DNA of 64,000 nucleotides from Whalleya microplaca (taxonomy: Eukaryota > Ascomycota > Sordariomycetes > Xylariales > Xylariaceae). The notes beneath the pieces are model-generated. The model saw only the letters and a program-made list of their open reading frames with translations, was not told the DNA's origin and searched no databases. The DNA lies in NCBI GenBank assembly GCA_022497155.1, contig MU385717.1, forward strand, positions 248,001 to 312,000, in the 5' to 3' direction. Numbering within the stretch: the first letter of the stretch is position 1; every line of letters starts with the position of its first letter. The translations under genes and the position numbers were made by a program. Below are positions 33,936 through 47,400 of the stretch, one piece after another.

Positions 33936-35481
33936 TTTGCTTCCTTTTTCCTCTCTCCTCCCTACCCCTAACCCCACCCACACGCTCTTTTTCTCTACAT
34001 TTCTCTCTCCCCGGGGCGGCCTTCTGATATTGCTATATGTCTTTTATTATGTCCAAGACGTCATCGAAGCAATTCGCTAGGGGATGTTCGTTGTATGTAT
34101 ATCTTGGTTGCCAACCATGTAATGATATATCGAGTCAAGACACTGCTCGGGCACTCGTTGGAGCTTTCTCATAGGAGGAGGTTATATGGCGTCGTCGGCG
34201 GCACCTTGGCGCCGTTGCGGGAATTGGGTAGCTAATACCGTAGTCACAAATTGATAGTCTAATCTAGAGGCCGACTCTGGCAAGGAATATAGAGCTAGAT
34301 TAAGGGTCCATGGTGATTGTCTGCATTTATGTCAGGGGGGGGGGCGTGATTTGTTTCTCTATTGGCTTCGCGATGAACCTATTCTCGTTTGTCCGTCTGA
34401 AAATACCTCACGAGCAAGAACGAGAGGAAATAATGATCAAGTCGCCGCCAAGGGAGGCGGAGCCTGCCTGTAGCTGCAAGTCAGGGTCAGCATCGTATCA
34501 TGGTATATATACATAAGTACACGCCTTAGAATCGGTGTCTTCGTCCCATAGAGCCTACATACAGAAAACTTTCATCTACCTTATTTATTATGGTATATCA
34601 AAAGGCGGATTTAGCAACTCTAAAAAGACAAGAGATCCGATCTCGTACGACTTAATTCATAAGTGAGCTAGCTTGGATCAGGCAAGCATATATAGGAGAA
34701 TACTATCTACCCATTCCTTTACTAGAAAGTTAAGTTTTGCTGATTAATGAATGCCATATAATCAATTATTCGGTACTAATCGTCTTTAGAGTTAAATATG
34801 AAAGGGTTGGTGGATAACGAGAGATAGGATCATGGATTACGGAATTTGAGGCTTAAGATGTCCTCGGCAGAATCTCAAGGCGCGACCACCACCACCTCTC
34901 TCAGACTTGGACTTTACAAGTTCTATAAAAACAAATCAAGGCTCACTCACTCACACATCAAATCCACACCAACAAAAACAAAAAAATTCATGAACTAGTA
35001 ATATTCATTAACTCAGCCCCCATGTTTTCTCCCCCTGACCCCTTCCCCCCCACCCTTTGACTTTCTAATAAATACAGATGACCATAAACAGGAGACGTAG
35101 GTTCATAAGTCGTTAGAGTATCCACGCGTGCGCACTCCCATGAGTGGAGAATAATTATACAGGTTTGCCCCGATCGACAAAAAAATCAACCTTCCCAAAA
35201 ACGCCGTATTCGCAGGTATCATTCATAGCCCTTCGTTGTTTGTTGGTTGTACTCGAGCCAAAAGAAAAAAAGGGAAAACCCGAGATCCAATCACCACCCC
35301 CATTATCCATCGTGGTGTATCATTGTCACCAATCATCATCTATCAGGTCATGCTTCCAATGCACGTTCATCGTTTTCTCCCTATTCCCCATCCGAATCCC
35401 CCTTTCCCCGTATGACACTCCTCATTTTCTAATTGGTGATACACCTCACCCCCTTCACCATACCAGTCTCCGCATTATTAT
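33936..35481. other. Convergent intergenic region, TF and giant tether gene
   Basis: About 1.5 kb between the stops of two convergent genes, so it should hold both 3' untranslated regions. It is AT-rich from 34500 to 35000 with several AATAAA-like words. An open frame starting at 35144 on the plus strand runs antisense into the tether gene and is a shadow. No gene is supported. Confidence 0.6.
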
Positions 35482-38400
35482 TTACTCCATGACCGAAGGC
35501 GGCGCATCAGTCATCTGCAGACTAACAACACTCTGCGCAGGCATCGACGGCGTAGCGCCCCTCGAAAGCGGAGCACCACCAGCATCCGACGAGGGCGTGA
35601 CGCCGCGGTGGTGCAGCTGTCTCGGCCGCGCGATGAGGACCTGGGCGGGACAGACGACGATCTCGTCGTCGCCGACGCCATCGTCGTCGCCCTTCTTGAC
35701 GACGAGCGGGAAGAGCACGGTGCGGACGATGGCGCCGCGGGCCTCGAGCTCTTCGTTCGTCGCGGACGCGTCCCCCGAGCGCTCGTTCATGAGCGCGGCG
35801 TTGAAGGGGACGGTCTGGGCGAGTTCGCCGCTGGCGTCGTACTCGGGTTGGAGGGGCGGCAGCATCATGTACTCGGCGCGCTGCGTGCGCATCTCGATCG
35901 AGAGGTCGACGGCCTCGCGCATCACGCGGCGCAGCTGCGATTGGATCTGCGCCTCTAGGTTGGTGGGCGGTGGGAGGATCATCGAGAGTGTCTGGAAGAT
36001 GGCCTGTACGACGGCCTCTGTGTCCTGGTTCCGCTGGTCGCCAAACGCCGGCCGCTTGGATAGGAGCGTCAAGGTGACGGCGCGCCATTGACGCACGGCT
36101 TGTGGTGGGCCGACTTCCGAGAGAAGCTTTTCGAGGGACTTGAGCTTCTGGCGTTGCTCCCGGTCCATTCCGAAGAGGTAGCGTGTGAACACGAACTCCC
36201 AGATCATGTTCATCGTCATGGACATGAAGATATCGCGACGGCGGACCCGGTCGCCGAGATAATCGTCGACATCGGATCCATCGAGGACAGAGTTATCGAG
36301 TCTGTCGATGAGCTTCTCATCGTTGATCTCGCTTGTTAGTCGACAAGCGCGCATGTCCGAGAATTTGGAGAAGCGAAGGACCCATTGCTGAACGTGCGAA
36401 CACAGCTGTTGGCAGCGGCGGTCGAAGTGGTCCTCGTCTTTTAGCTTAAGAAACTCGGCATCTGGCGGTTTGGTGGCCAGAATTTGCTTTTTCATCTCGG
36501 TGACCTCTTCCTTGGTAGCCTCAAGCTGGGCTCGAAGGTCTTGGATCTCGGCATCTTTCTGTTGCAGCGTCTTGGCGAACTGGTCTTTGGCGCTACGGTG
36601 GTCTTCCAGTTCTCGCGCCGCCGACGCGTGTTGTGATTCGAGACGGTGATATTTCTCGTTGTGTTGGAGTGCGAGGAGGTTGTTGGCGCTGTGGAGGCCC
36701 TCGTTCACCTCGGTCAACCGGGTGACTTCGTTACGCAGCCACTCAAGCGACGCCTTGAGGCTTTCGATTTCGGCGTCGCGCTCGGTGAGGGCAGAGTTGC
36801 TTCGCTGGTTCAGGTTCCGCTCGGCCTGTGCTCTGGCGTCGGCCAGGGCACGGTTCTCGGCAATCAGTTGCTCGATGCGGGCCTCGAGCTCCAAGACTTG
36901 CATGCTCTGTCGCCGACGCATGCTGTGAGGCCGGGTCGGGGACCTGGGCGAGCCAATACGGCCCTCGCCGTATCCATCCTGTGGGCAGTACGTGTCAATA
37001 AACATGGGCATTTTACTAGGCATTAACATTGGAGACATTGGGGATATTGGGGAGTAATAAGAAATCGACGGATGGATTGAAACATAGAAGGAATGGATTA
37101 TGGATTGATCAATAGAATGGATGAATGGATGAATGGATTCATTACTTACATATACGTCGGTCATGTCCTTGGCGCGGACACGGCCTTCGTTGGCCACAGG
37201 CGTGGTGTTGTGGCTCGATCTCCGCTCGTGGGTATGGATGATGTTTTCTCGCGAGGCATTGGAGGCATTGGCGTGAGTGGAGAGGGAGAGGTTGGGGGTG
37301 GAAGGCCGGTTCGACGCCAGATGAGAATTGGACGAGTTCAGCGATCGCAGGTCACCGCTTATTTGCCGGCCCACTCTTCGCAGCGACAGGGGCGGCGTGT
37401 TAGTGCCCGACCGCCCCGACCCCGACCGGATGCTGTGGGTGCCTGGGCTTTCAGGCCGAAACTTAAGTGGCTCGGGCGTCCTTAGGCGCGAGATGCTGGT
37501 GTTGGACGCTGACCGCCTGCGCTGAAGCTCCTGTAACTGGGGGCTCGACTCCTGCCCTGTCTTCTCTATTTTCTCCGACACGCTCCTCTGTCCCTGTAGT
37601 CCCTGCACTCCTCCCTGTTGCTGCTGTGGAGTGGTGATCACTCCCAGCCCAACATCCTGATATTTCGATGCAGACCGACCTTTCTTGGGATCCGTCGTGC
37701 CCTGCACCTCTTCTTCCTTCTTAAGTGGCGTGCCCAAATCCGGCGTCTCGCTTCCCAATACAGCCTTCTTAGTGCGTGCTTCATTGGGCTTAGGAGTGTG
37801 AGGTGCAGGTGCAGGTGCAGGTGCAGGTGCCTTGTCTTCTGCAGTGGGCCATGAGAGTCTCGCGCCTGTTTCGCGCGAGTCTTTCTTATTAGGCGGGCTC
37901 TCCGTCCCATCTCGTAGGTGCACGCCACTGTCACGTAGGCCGGGGTCAGTCGCTAGACTCCGTCTGTTCGGGTTCGGCGAATCCGTTATGAACCCGCTGT
38001 CTCGAGTCGTCTCTGTGGTGTATGGGATTTTGCCGACAGGTCCACCACCTCCAATTTGTGAATCGTGCTCAAGATCTTCACGCGTCTCCTCTTCCACAGG
38101 GGGAAGGCTGCGAGGTGAGGCGCGGCCAAAATTGGCAAAGTCGTGAGTTGTAGACAGTATGTTGGAAGGGGAAGTCAGCAAGCCACCGGAAGTGGTGCTA
38201 CGGTCGCTTTCTTGCGTTGGCTTGGTCGGTGCCCCGTGATACTCGCTGGATAACTCTGATGTATCTAGATCATCCAGATTTTCAATGATCTCGGAAGTCG
38301 CCGGTTCCGTTGACTTTGGGCTATCCCGAGGAATAGAGCGAAGTTGTGAGAGATCCTGTTGTACCTCCCTACCCACCACTGGACTCTCAAGATCATCATC

Positions 38401-41400
38401 TTTGGTAAATGTGTTGCGCGAGGCTTGATCAGCTGGCTGACTATCCGAAGGCGCCCTTTCCACCGGTTTCGTAGATGATGCCTCAGGCTGTTCCTCTTTC
38501 TTCGTGTCTGGGCCTGACCAGAAGTCGCCCGCATCAGTATCTGACCGCCCACCAGCTTCCAATGCCCTGGGTTCCGAGCTTTCCCGAAGGGCAGGGTCAT
38601 CGAATATATCCTCCGTGTCAGTCGTTCTCTTGTCAACATACTTCTGTTTCTTCTTGCCTTTCTTGGAACCACTAGGTGTCTCGACTGAGAGTGCTACTCC
38701 TCCAGCTGCAGCGGAGGGAGAGGGTGCAGTCTCAGTATCAGCAGCCTTCGAGTCCTCACTCTTAGACTTCTTCTTTTTCTTTGGTTTCTCTGGAAGAGAT
38801 TCGATAGGAGATGCTGCAACCTCGCCGGCGGACAGAATAACATCTTCGGTATGAATCTGTTCGCTCGTCTTGTCGTCCTGAGCCGGTAGGATATCTTTGT
38901 CCACAGCCATAGAGTCAGGTGCATTAGAGTGAGACTCGAGATACGAGGCCGCAATGTCCCTGGATGGGGTTATTGCTGTAGTCTCTTTTGGTTCCTGAAC
39001 GCTGACGTCTATCTTTTCTTTATCCTCAACTTGCATTTTGGTTGGAGGGTGTCCTTCGAAATACGATGCGGCAATCTCTCGCTGAGGTGTAACCACAGGG
39101 AGTAGACCGTCACGACTTGTGTCTCTTAGACTCTTGTTTTCCTTGGTGGCCTGGGTGTCGTCCGGCTTAGCTGGCTGTGATTCAAGATATGAGGCCGCAA
39201 TCTCTCGGGCAGGAGTAATTTCTTCCGCAACAGCACTGCGGTCTTCGGCTCCACGCGGAAGGTCATCAGGGGCTTGGCTTTCAGTATTGACTTGTGAATT
39301 TGAGCTGGGCTCCGCAGGCTGGATCCATTCTGGAGCTTCGAGGGGTGAGGCTTGAAGACTGGGGAAACCAAAATCGCCCGCAGCTGAGAGAAGTTTGAGG
39401 ACCGTGGCATCGTCGTCATCGTCCAACTGAGTTCTGACTTTCTTGCCCGGTTGTGTTGTCTGGTCGAATGGACGCTCGTGTTCCACATGACTACTAAGCT
39501 GAGCTGGTGACAGATCGACGTTGATCGAAGGCGGAACTCTAGGTGAAGGGGTTCGTGGATAAGAAATTGCTTCTGCCGGTGCAATGATTTCTGGAAGCTC
39601 TGTTGTAGCTCTGCTAGCAGGTTCTTGCTCCGGAACTATTTGCCGTTCCTCATCTTTTGAAGGGGAGGCTGGCCTCTGCACGGCATCCTCGGAGATCTCT
39701 TTACTGCTGCTCTCTGCGGGATAGCTTGGTTTGACCTCCGGCTGAGCATCCTCGCCCTGATCCTTTGGCTTGAAGAAGTCGTCACTCTCCCACACATCTT
39801 TAGCCTTAGAAGACTGGCCCTCGATCTCTGAGATCTCTTCTGTGCTTGGCTGCCCAGGGACTTGTTCATCTTGCGGAGCCTCGGGAGAAACGCTCACTGG
39901 AGTATCTTCAAAGACCTCTGAAGGCATCGAGGAACCCGACGCTTGACGACGTTTCTTGTCTTTCTTGGATTCCTTCTTGGATTTCTTAGCCAAGAATTCA
40001 GGCCATTCATTGTCGTTTGCAGCGGCAGGCTCTGGCGCGGGCTCTGGCGCAGGCTCTGTTTCCTGAGCTATTGGCTGATTCATGGTGATTTCCTGCAAAT
40101 CGTCGCTTGATCGTGTAGGTTGATCCTCCGGCCTTTGGGTTTCTGATGGTGACTCTAGTTCGGTCTGAGTGTCCAACTTCGACTTATCTTTCTTTGACTT
40201 TTCAGATGGGGTCGCTAAAGGTTCGGCTTCTGACTCTTGGGGTACTGGGGCAACAAGCTCACGCTCTCGCTGGACGGGTGGCTCAACTTCCAGTGGGGTA
40301 GGTGCTGACTTTTCTTGCTGTTGAGCGTGGACCACTTCAGATGTGTCGATGGACTGAGGCTTGTTGTCATGGGGGATGGCTTGCAATTGGGCTTCTTCAA
40401 CTATGGGCTGTTCTTTGTCAGCTGCCATCTCTTCCTGGTGCTCAGTACTGAACCGATCCTGGGATTCAAAGTCCGGAGTTGCCGTGTCTTTGGGGTCCAA
40501 TTCAGGAGTATCTGGGGCTTGGGTCTTCTTGCCTTTCTTTTTTGCTTTTTTGGACTTCTTCGAAGGAAGTTCGGGCAACTCATCGGCTGGCTCCTGCGAT
40601 GTCTCAACGACGGCGCTGGCATGGCTATCCGGACGTGATTCTTCTAGCGTCTTCTCTGCTTCAGAGGTAACGGGAATTCCTTCACTGCTAGCGAGAGGCT
40701 CCTGAGTTGGCTCGACACTGTCGTCGGCTTTCTCTACTTCGGGCTTTGCGGAGGGCTCTATGATCTGCTCCCGAGTGGGTTGATCAGAGGTGTCAGTTGG
40801 CAAAGTGGGCTCTGGTATAGTCTCTGGCTGAAGGTCCAACGATTTAGTCGTTTCAGGCGACACTTCCATATTTGGGATAGTATCCACGGGTTCAAGGTTG
40901 ACATCGGCGTCTTGGGGATCGGAGCGCGGAGACCCAGAGACATCAGGCGCTGCAGCTGAGACTGGTTCTGGCAACTGCTCCACAGGTACATTTGGGGCTT
41001 CATCAGTCACCTGTTGGTGCTCGGCAGCAAGGTCGAGTCCAGATTCGGGTTCGTTGACAGTGGCAGCCGATTTCTTTGCCTTCCGTTTTTCCTTTTTGGA
41101 CTTCTTGCTTGAGACCGCTTCAGGGAAGATTTCCTCGGACTGCTGTGGCTCTTGTGATATGGCTGGCTCTTCTACAATTGACTGACTATCAAGCTGCTTG
41201 ATATGCTCCTCAGCGCGAGACTCCTCGGCTACAGGTGTTTGTGCTGAAGGTTCTGAAGGAGTGGCAGTTTCTGGCTCCGGTTCCAAGTCTATTTGGCTTG
41301 CTCGCTTCTTCTTTTTCTTCGACTTTTTGCTTGAAATCTCAGGTAAGACATCTTCCGAGCCTGTAGCATCTTTAGCCGTCTGCTGAGTATCCTCGGTATC

Positions 41401-44400
41401 AACTGGAATGACACGATGTTCTTCGGGGTCTTGAGAGGGATCAGGCACTGGCAACGGTTCTTGCGACTCTTCTGGCGAAGCCGTGCTCTCTGGTTCAGCT
41501 TTTGCCTTTGGTTCGATTTTCGGCTCACTGACCGGCTCACTAAGCAGCTCACTGATCGGCTTAGTCGTTAGCTCAGTTGTTGGTTCGATTGTTGGCTCAG
41601 TTGTTGGCTCAGTTGCTGGCCCAGTTGCCGGCTCAGCTCTTGCCTCAATTGTCAGCTCAACTTCCGGCTCGAATTGACTTGCCCGCTTCTTCTTGTTCTT
41701 TGACTTTTTGCTTGAGGAAGGCTCAGGTAAGACATCTGCTGAAGTCGTAGCATCTTCAGCCTTCGTTTGAGTATCCTCAGTAACAACTTGACTGTCCCGG
41801 GGCTCTTCGGGATCTTGAGATGGCCCAGGCGCTGGTAATGGTTCCTGAGGTTCTTCTAGCGGAATCGAGACCTCTGGCTCAGTTCTTGGCTCAATCTTTG
41901 GTTCAGTCATTGGCTCGACTATCGGCTCAGCTATAGTTTCAGCTATTGACTTGGTTGTCGGATCAGCTACTGGCTCGGTCATCGGCTCAGCTTCCGGTTC
42001 GAATTGGCTAGTACGCTTCTTCTTTTTCTTCGACTTCTTGCCTGTTGCCACTTCAGGGAGGACCTCTTCCTGGTTTTCGCTAGCCTTGGCTTCCACCGCA
42101 GGACTCTCTACATTAGATGGACCTTCAGGCTGTTGTACAGGTTCTTCTGGCAGAGTCTGTTCTGGCGCTAGAGATTGTGGTTCAGGCTCCTCTACTGGAG
42201 GAGCGCTTTCAACTTCAAGCTCCCGATCGGCTTGACTGGCCCGCTTCTTCTTCTTGTCTTTCTTGGACTTCTTCGGTGAGGTAGGATCAGGCTCCTTCGA
42301 AGTGATTGGCGATTCTTCTGCCGGTACGGGCTCAGGCTCCTGTGCTAGCGGTTCATCATTCTGTTCTTGAAGATCGGTGACATCAGCTTTCTCAGGCTTC
42401 TCATCTAAAGGAACGGGCTCTTCCATGGCAGGCACAACTGGCTCTCCTCCTTCAGGCATGACAGAGGTGGGAACTGTTTCGATCTGTTCTTCCAGCGCCT
42501 GAGTGGCGTCTTGTTGAGAGGAGTCAACAGCGGTGAGCTCGTTGATACCAGAGGTGGTTGCCACACCTTCAGTGTCAATTGGATCTGTTATTCGAGCAGT
42601 TACCTCAGGAAAAGGTTCTCTCGGAATCTGCTCATCGACGACTTGGACTGGTTGCTCGGTTGATATACCTTCCTCGGCAAGGGAGAGATTATCCTGTGTA
42701 TTCACAACCGGCGCGTCACCAGTGTTTGTCGGCTGGTCACTTGAAAGGCCCTCTTCGGCAAGAATCGTGGCCGGCGTGCTCATGGGAGCAGCAGCAGCAT
42801 CACCAGTCTCTACTGATTCCTCTACTGGCTGAGAAGTAACTTGTGCCTCTGGTTCAGCTGAAGGGGCAAGAACGGATTCAGGCACCAAAGTGCTGGGTCG
42901 CTTTTTCTTCTTATCCTTCTTGCTTTTCTTGGGAGATGTGGGACTAAATGCTTCTTCGCGGGTTGAGTCTTTTGGAATAGCCGAGATCTCCGTCTCTACT
43001 TGTTCACTCACGGTCGGATCGTTCGCGAGCTCACTAACATCCCGAGTTGGCACTTGCGGTGGAACTAGCTCATCTTCCAAGGCAGTTGCCTCCTTGCCTG
43101 GCGCAAGACTATCAGCATCCCCATCTTTCGAGACTTGAGGGGCCGAGCTTTCAGCTTCCATGGGCTTGTCTGAGTCGGGAACAATTGCAGTCTCTACAGT
43201 TGCCTTGCTCTGTTCATCTTGTCGTAACTCATCCTGTTGGCTGGCGTTTTTCTTTTTCTTGTCCTTCTTGTTCTTCTTACTCGGTGGAGATTCAGTAGTG
43301 TCCTCATCTCTGGGACTCTCGAGTGGAATTGAAATGCTAGTTTCCGCCTGCGTAGGAACATTTGTAGCCTCTGTAGATGCTTGCGCGGAATCATCTAGGG
43401 GAACGTCATCATTCAAAACGGTGGCTCGCTTCTTTTTCTTGTCTTTCTTGCTTTTCTTAGCTGAGACGGGGCTGCTGGGTTCGTCATCTTTTGCACTTTC
43501 CACAGGGGCCGAAGATCCAGTTTCGATCGGCTCGCTCACAGGAGGGACTATTGGAGTCTCTTCAGCCTGCTTCTCTAGTACTTGGTGTGATGCCTCATCG
43601 TCAACTAAGCTTGTTTGTTGCTTTGACTCGTCGACCGGCGTTGGCGTAGTTTGCTGGCCAAGAAGAAGTTCAGCGGGAGGAGTTAGTTCAGTAGACTCCT
43701 GGACTTCAAGCTCAGGTTGAGTATCAAGGATTGGTTCAGTGACATCATGAGTTAAGATAGGATCTGCGCTTTCAATGGGTTTGTTGGCTTCAACAGTAAG
43801 TTCAGGATCATGGGTCGACTTGTGGACGTCTTCACCAGGAACAGTGTCATTTTCAAGGCCTTTCGCTTCATCCGCAGGTGTTTGCATACTAGAACCAGAC
43901 TCTAGGGCATCTTGACCAGGTGCAGACGGCGTATCTTCATTGATGGTCTGGCTGTTTCGCTTCTTTTTCTTTTTGTCTTTCTTGGATTTGCGCGAGACTT
44001 TCTCTTCAGACTGCTTTTCTTCAACAGAAGATTGTTCAGCAACAGGCCCTTGTTCTGTGACCACAGTCTCAGGAAGCTCGGAACCCTCCTGTCTGGCTTC
44101 CTGATCACGCGGAGCCTCGTCCGGGACGATATCGGGAACTTGTTCAATCGCTACTACACCTTCATCTTGCTGATCTAGCCGAGTAGACTGCTCTTCGGTG
44201 TGCTGAGACTTTGTAGACGCATCCATGGAAGCAGGCTGTTGCGACTGGAGATCTTGCATTGCTAAAGCTGGCTGATTTGCTGGCCCTTCAACGATTGTTT
44301 CACTTACCGCAGGTACAGGCGAGGGGGGCTGGCGGGATATATCTCCCTCGGCTGGAAGATGCTGTGGCTCGGCGTCTGGAACAGGAGGTTCATGGAGAGC

Positions 44401-47400
44401 GGGTTCTTTGATAGGATCTTCCTGGACAGGATCTTCCTGGATGGTACCTTCTTGGACAGGGTCTTCTGGGATAACAGGTTCCTGGAGAGCAGGTTCTGGG
44501 ACAGGATCTTCCTGGGCAGGAGGTTCTAGAGTAGGAGGTTCTTGAAGAGCAGGTAAATCGGACGAATCGACACTTGGACGTTGGTTGTCATCATGAACGG
44601 GGGGCTGCGATTGTTCGGCAGAGTCAACTGCTGGCAGGGCAGACTGTTCGGCGTCTTGGATTTGACTACCTCGCTTCTTCTTTTTCTTGTCCTTTTTCGA
44701 CTTCTTGGTCGCAAAGCTAGGGAAATCGTCATCCCGCGCTTCAGCGGTTAATTGCTCCGGCTCAGTGGTCACTGGGGCATCCGAAAGACCCCGCGAAGGC
44801 GGCTCAATTTCCTCCTGCGGTATTATTGCGGGGGTTTCGACGTTCTCCGATGTTGGGGCATTGACGTCGGCATCCTCGGTTGGCATTACTGATGCTGAGG
44901 TAGATTCGACCGTGTCCTGTCCCTTGCTCTTGCGCTTCTTTTTGTCTTTCTTGCTCTTCTTCGTGACTGCAGGTGAATTGTCATTGTTATCTGCAGGGAT
45001 TGCATCCTGATTTGACAGAGAGGCCTCAGTTTGCACAGGCTCTAAAGTATTGGGCTCTGCGAGATCCCGCGGGTGACTAGTCAGCTCATTTTCGGAACCA
45101 GCTAGTAGAACCGACGTTGGCGTATCAATTGGCAATTCCGTCTCTATATTGACGTTTGCTGAAGATTCTGTAGGTCCTTGGCTCTCATCCTGCGGTTTAG
45201 AGACATTCTCGGTACTGTCTTCTACGGAGATAGTGTCTTGACTTGGAGCAATTGGTGCTACCTGTGAATCAGTTGGTATGGTAAGCTCCTGAGCATCAAT
45301 TGGCTGAGCACGCTTTTCATCCTCTACATTTGACTGTTCATCTGGTTCTGGGATTGCTTCATCTTGAGGGCGTCCTGTAATCTTGGACTCAGTTTCCGGC
45401 AAGGTCTCAGGCTCATGGTGGCCTTCAGACTCATCAACATGAGCAACTCCGGAATCCTTAGGAGGGATGAGTTCTTCCGATGGCATATCAACGGCAGCAG
45501 ACCCTAACTGTGGGGTCTCTTCCTTACCGGTGGAGTCATTAAATTCTACCTTGGTATCTATAGGTTGATCTAACGAGTCCTGCGACAGGATTTGTGATGG
45601 GTCGGGTTGTTTTGACAAGTTGGTGTCTAGCTGATCATTGAAGCCAGTTGTCGCACTGTCGGGGTGGTCTTCCACTTTTGGTGGTATGACAAAAGGCGGT
45701 GGGTTCTCTGGCACTTCCCGGCCAAGGTCGAATGTCGTGTCAGGTTTAAAAGGCACAATGGCTGGCTCTGACGTGGAATTCATCACGCTCTGCTCGAGCG
45801 GTTCGGCGAACTGAGCATCTTGGGCCTCTCTTTCATCATCTTTCTCGGTAATTGGAATGGATGCCGGATCTTCTTCTTTGGGCGCTGCAGGCTCTTGAGT
45901 ATTGCTACTAGGTTCGGGTCTAGTTTCCGCACTCGCGTCAGGAGATATGAGACTGTCCTCATTGTCGTCACGTGTTTGGGTCTGCTGCTTTTTGCTCTTC
46001 TTGGACTTCTTAGATGATGGCCAGATATCGTCAGTCACTCCCTCCGCCTGGTCGGCCTGTAAGCCACTGCTTGCCGTATCTACATCAATGGAAGGGCCGG
46101 TGGAGGGGGGAGCTTGAGTATTTTCGTCCTTGTGTTCAATGGATGGTTCCAACACCTCCTTGGGGGCTTCACTGGCGACGGGCTCAATCTGGGTAGACCC
46201 ACGCTTTTTCTTGTCCTTTTTGGATCTTTTCTTGCTGGGAGTGAGCTCGGCCTGAGGAGGTTCTTCGATATCCAGTTGATTGCCAGCTGCCGAATCAGAT
46301 GTAATGGGGGCGATGGAGTCTGATTCTGCTACTGGTTGATCTGCAGACGGCTGGTTGCCATCAACACCACTTTCACTGATCACGGGCTCTTTTGTTATGT
46401 TACGAGATTCGCCCTCATCACCTAGTGGAGATGCATCAATACTTTGACGACTTTTCTTGCCCTTCTTTTTCGATTTCTTGCCAGAATTATCAGCGCTGGG
46501 CTCAATAATGTCCCCTGCTGGTTCTGTTGGCTCTGGAACAGGCAGCTCCGCTTGGTCTGCTCCGACTTGAGGATCAGTTGGCGGCTCCTCCGCTTTTGAC
46601 GCTTCAATTTCGACATCTGGACCTATAGGATTTACGTCCTGGTGGCTTTTCTCGTCTTCAGATTTCTTGACAAGGCTAGTTGCCTCCCCTTCGACTTCTT
46701 GCATCACCTGTCCCTCAACTTTGTGCGTGACACTGTCAGGTTCCGTTGAAATTTGTCCTTCCGGTTCCCTGGATGCTTTCTCCTCAGCACGAACCCGAGC
46801 TTTCTCAGCGAGCTCACGGCGTCTCTTTTGATCCTTTTTGGATAGCTTTTTCATGCTTTTGGTACTAAGCGCAGCCAGTTCTGCTTCCTCTGCAGCAATC
46901 TCAGCTTCCTGGGAAGCGATGTCTACTTTGTCCGTAGCGACCTCGGCTTCTAGTGCTTCAGCCACACCTTGCTGTTCAGCTTCGATCGCTACGACTGCTT
47001 CCTTCCCTTCAGTCTCTAATGGTTGAGATATAGCCTTTTCTTCAGCGGCCTGCGGCAATGAATCAACGCCGGTTGAACCTATCGATTCCTGGGCAGGGAT
47101 TTTTACAACATCACTAACAGTTTCAGTCTCCTTTGGCGAATCCATTACATCCGTAATCTGGAGAGATTCCGGGGTGGTCTCAGTAGCTCCTGGAGAGCCT
47201 GGCGGTGCTTCATGACCCAAAGTTTCCGGGGTACTTTGAAGCTTCTTCTTGTTCTTCCCCTTCTTCTTACTACCAATTTCCGCCTGCCAGCCCATTTTTT
47301 CCTGGGGCTCATTGACGACAGGTTTGTCAGACAATGTCGAAGCAGCCTCACCAGTTACGACGTCTGGAACGTTTTCTGCTTCCACCGTCTCTATCGATTG

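Noticed and set aside
35522..36088. 188-codon minus-strand frame rich in Arg and Ala
   Set aside because: Alternative frame within the GC-rich 3' end of the tether gene.
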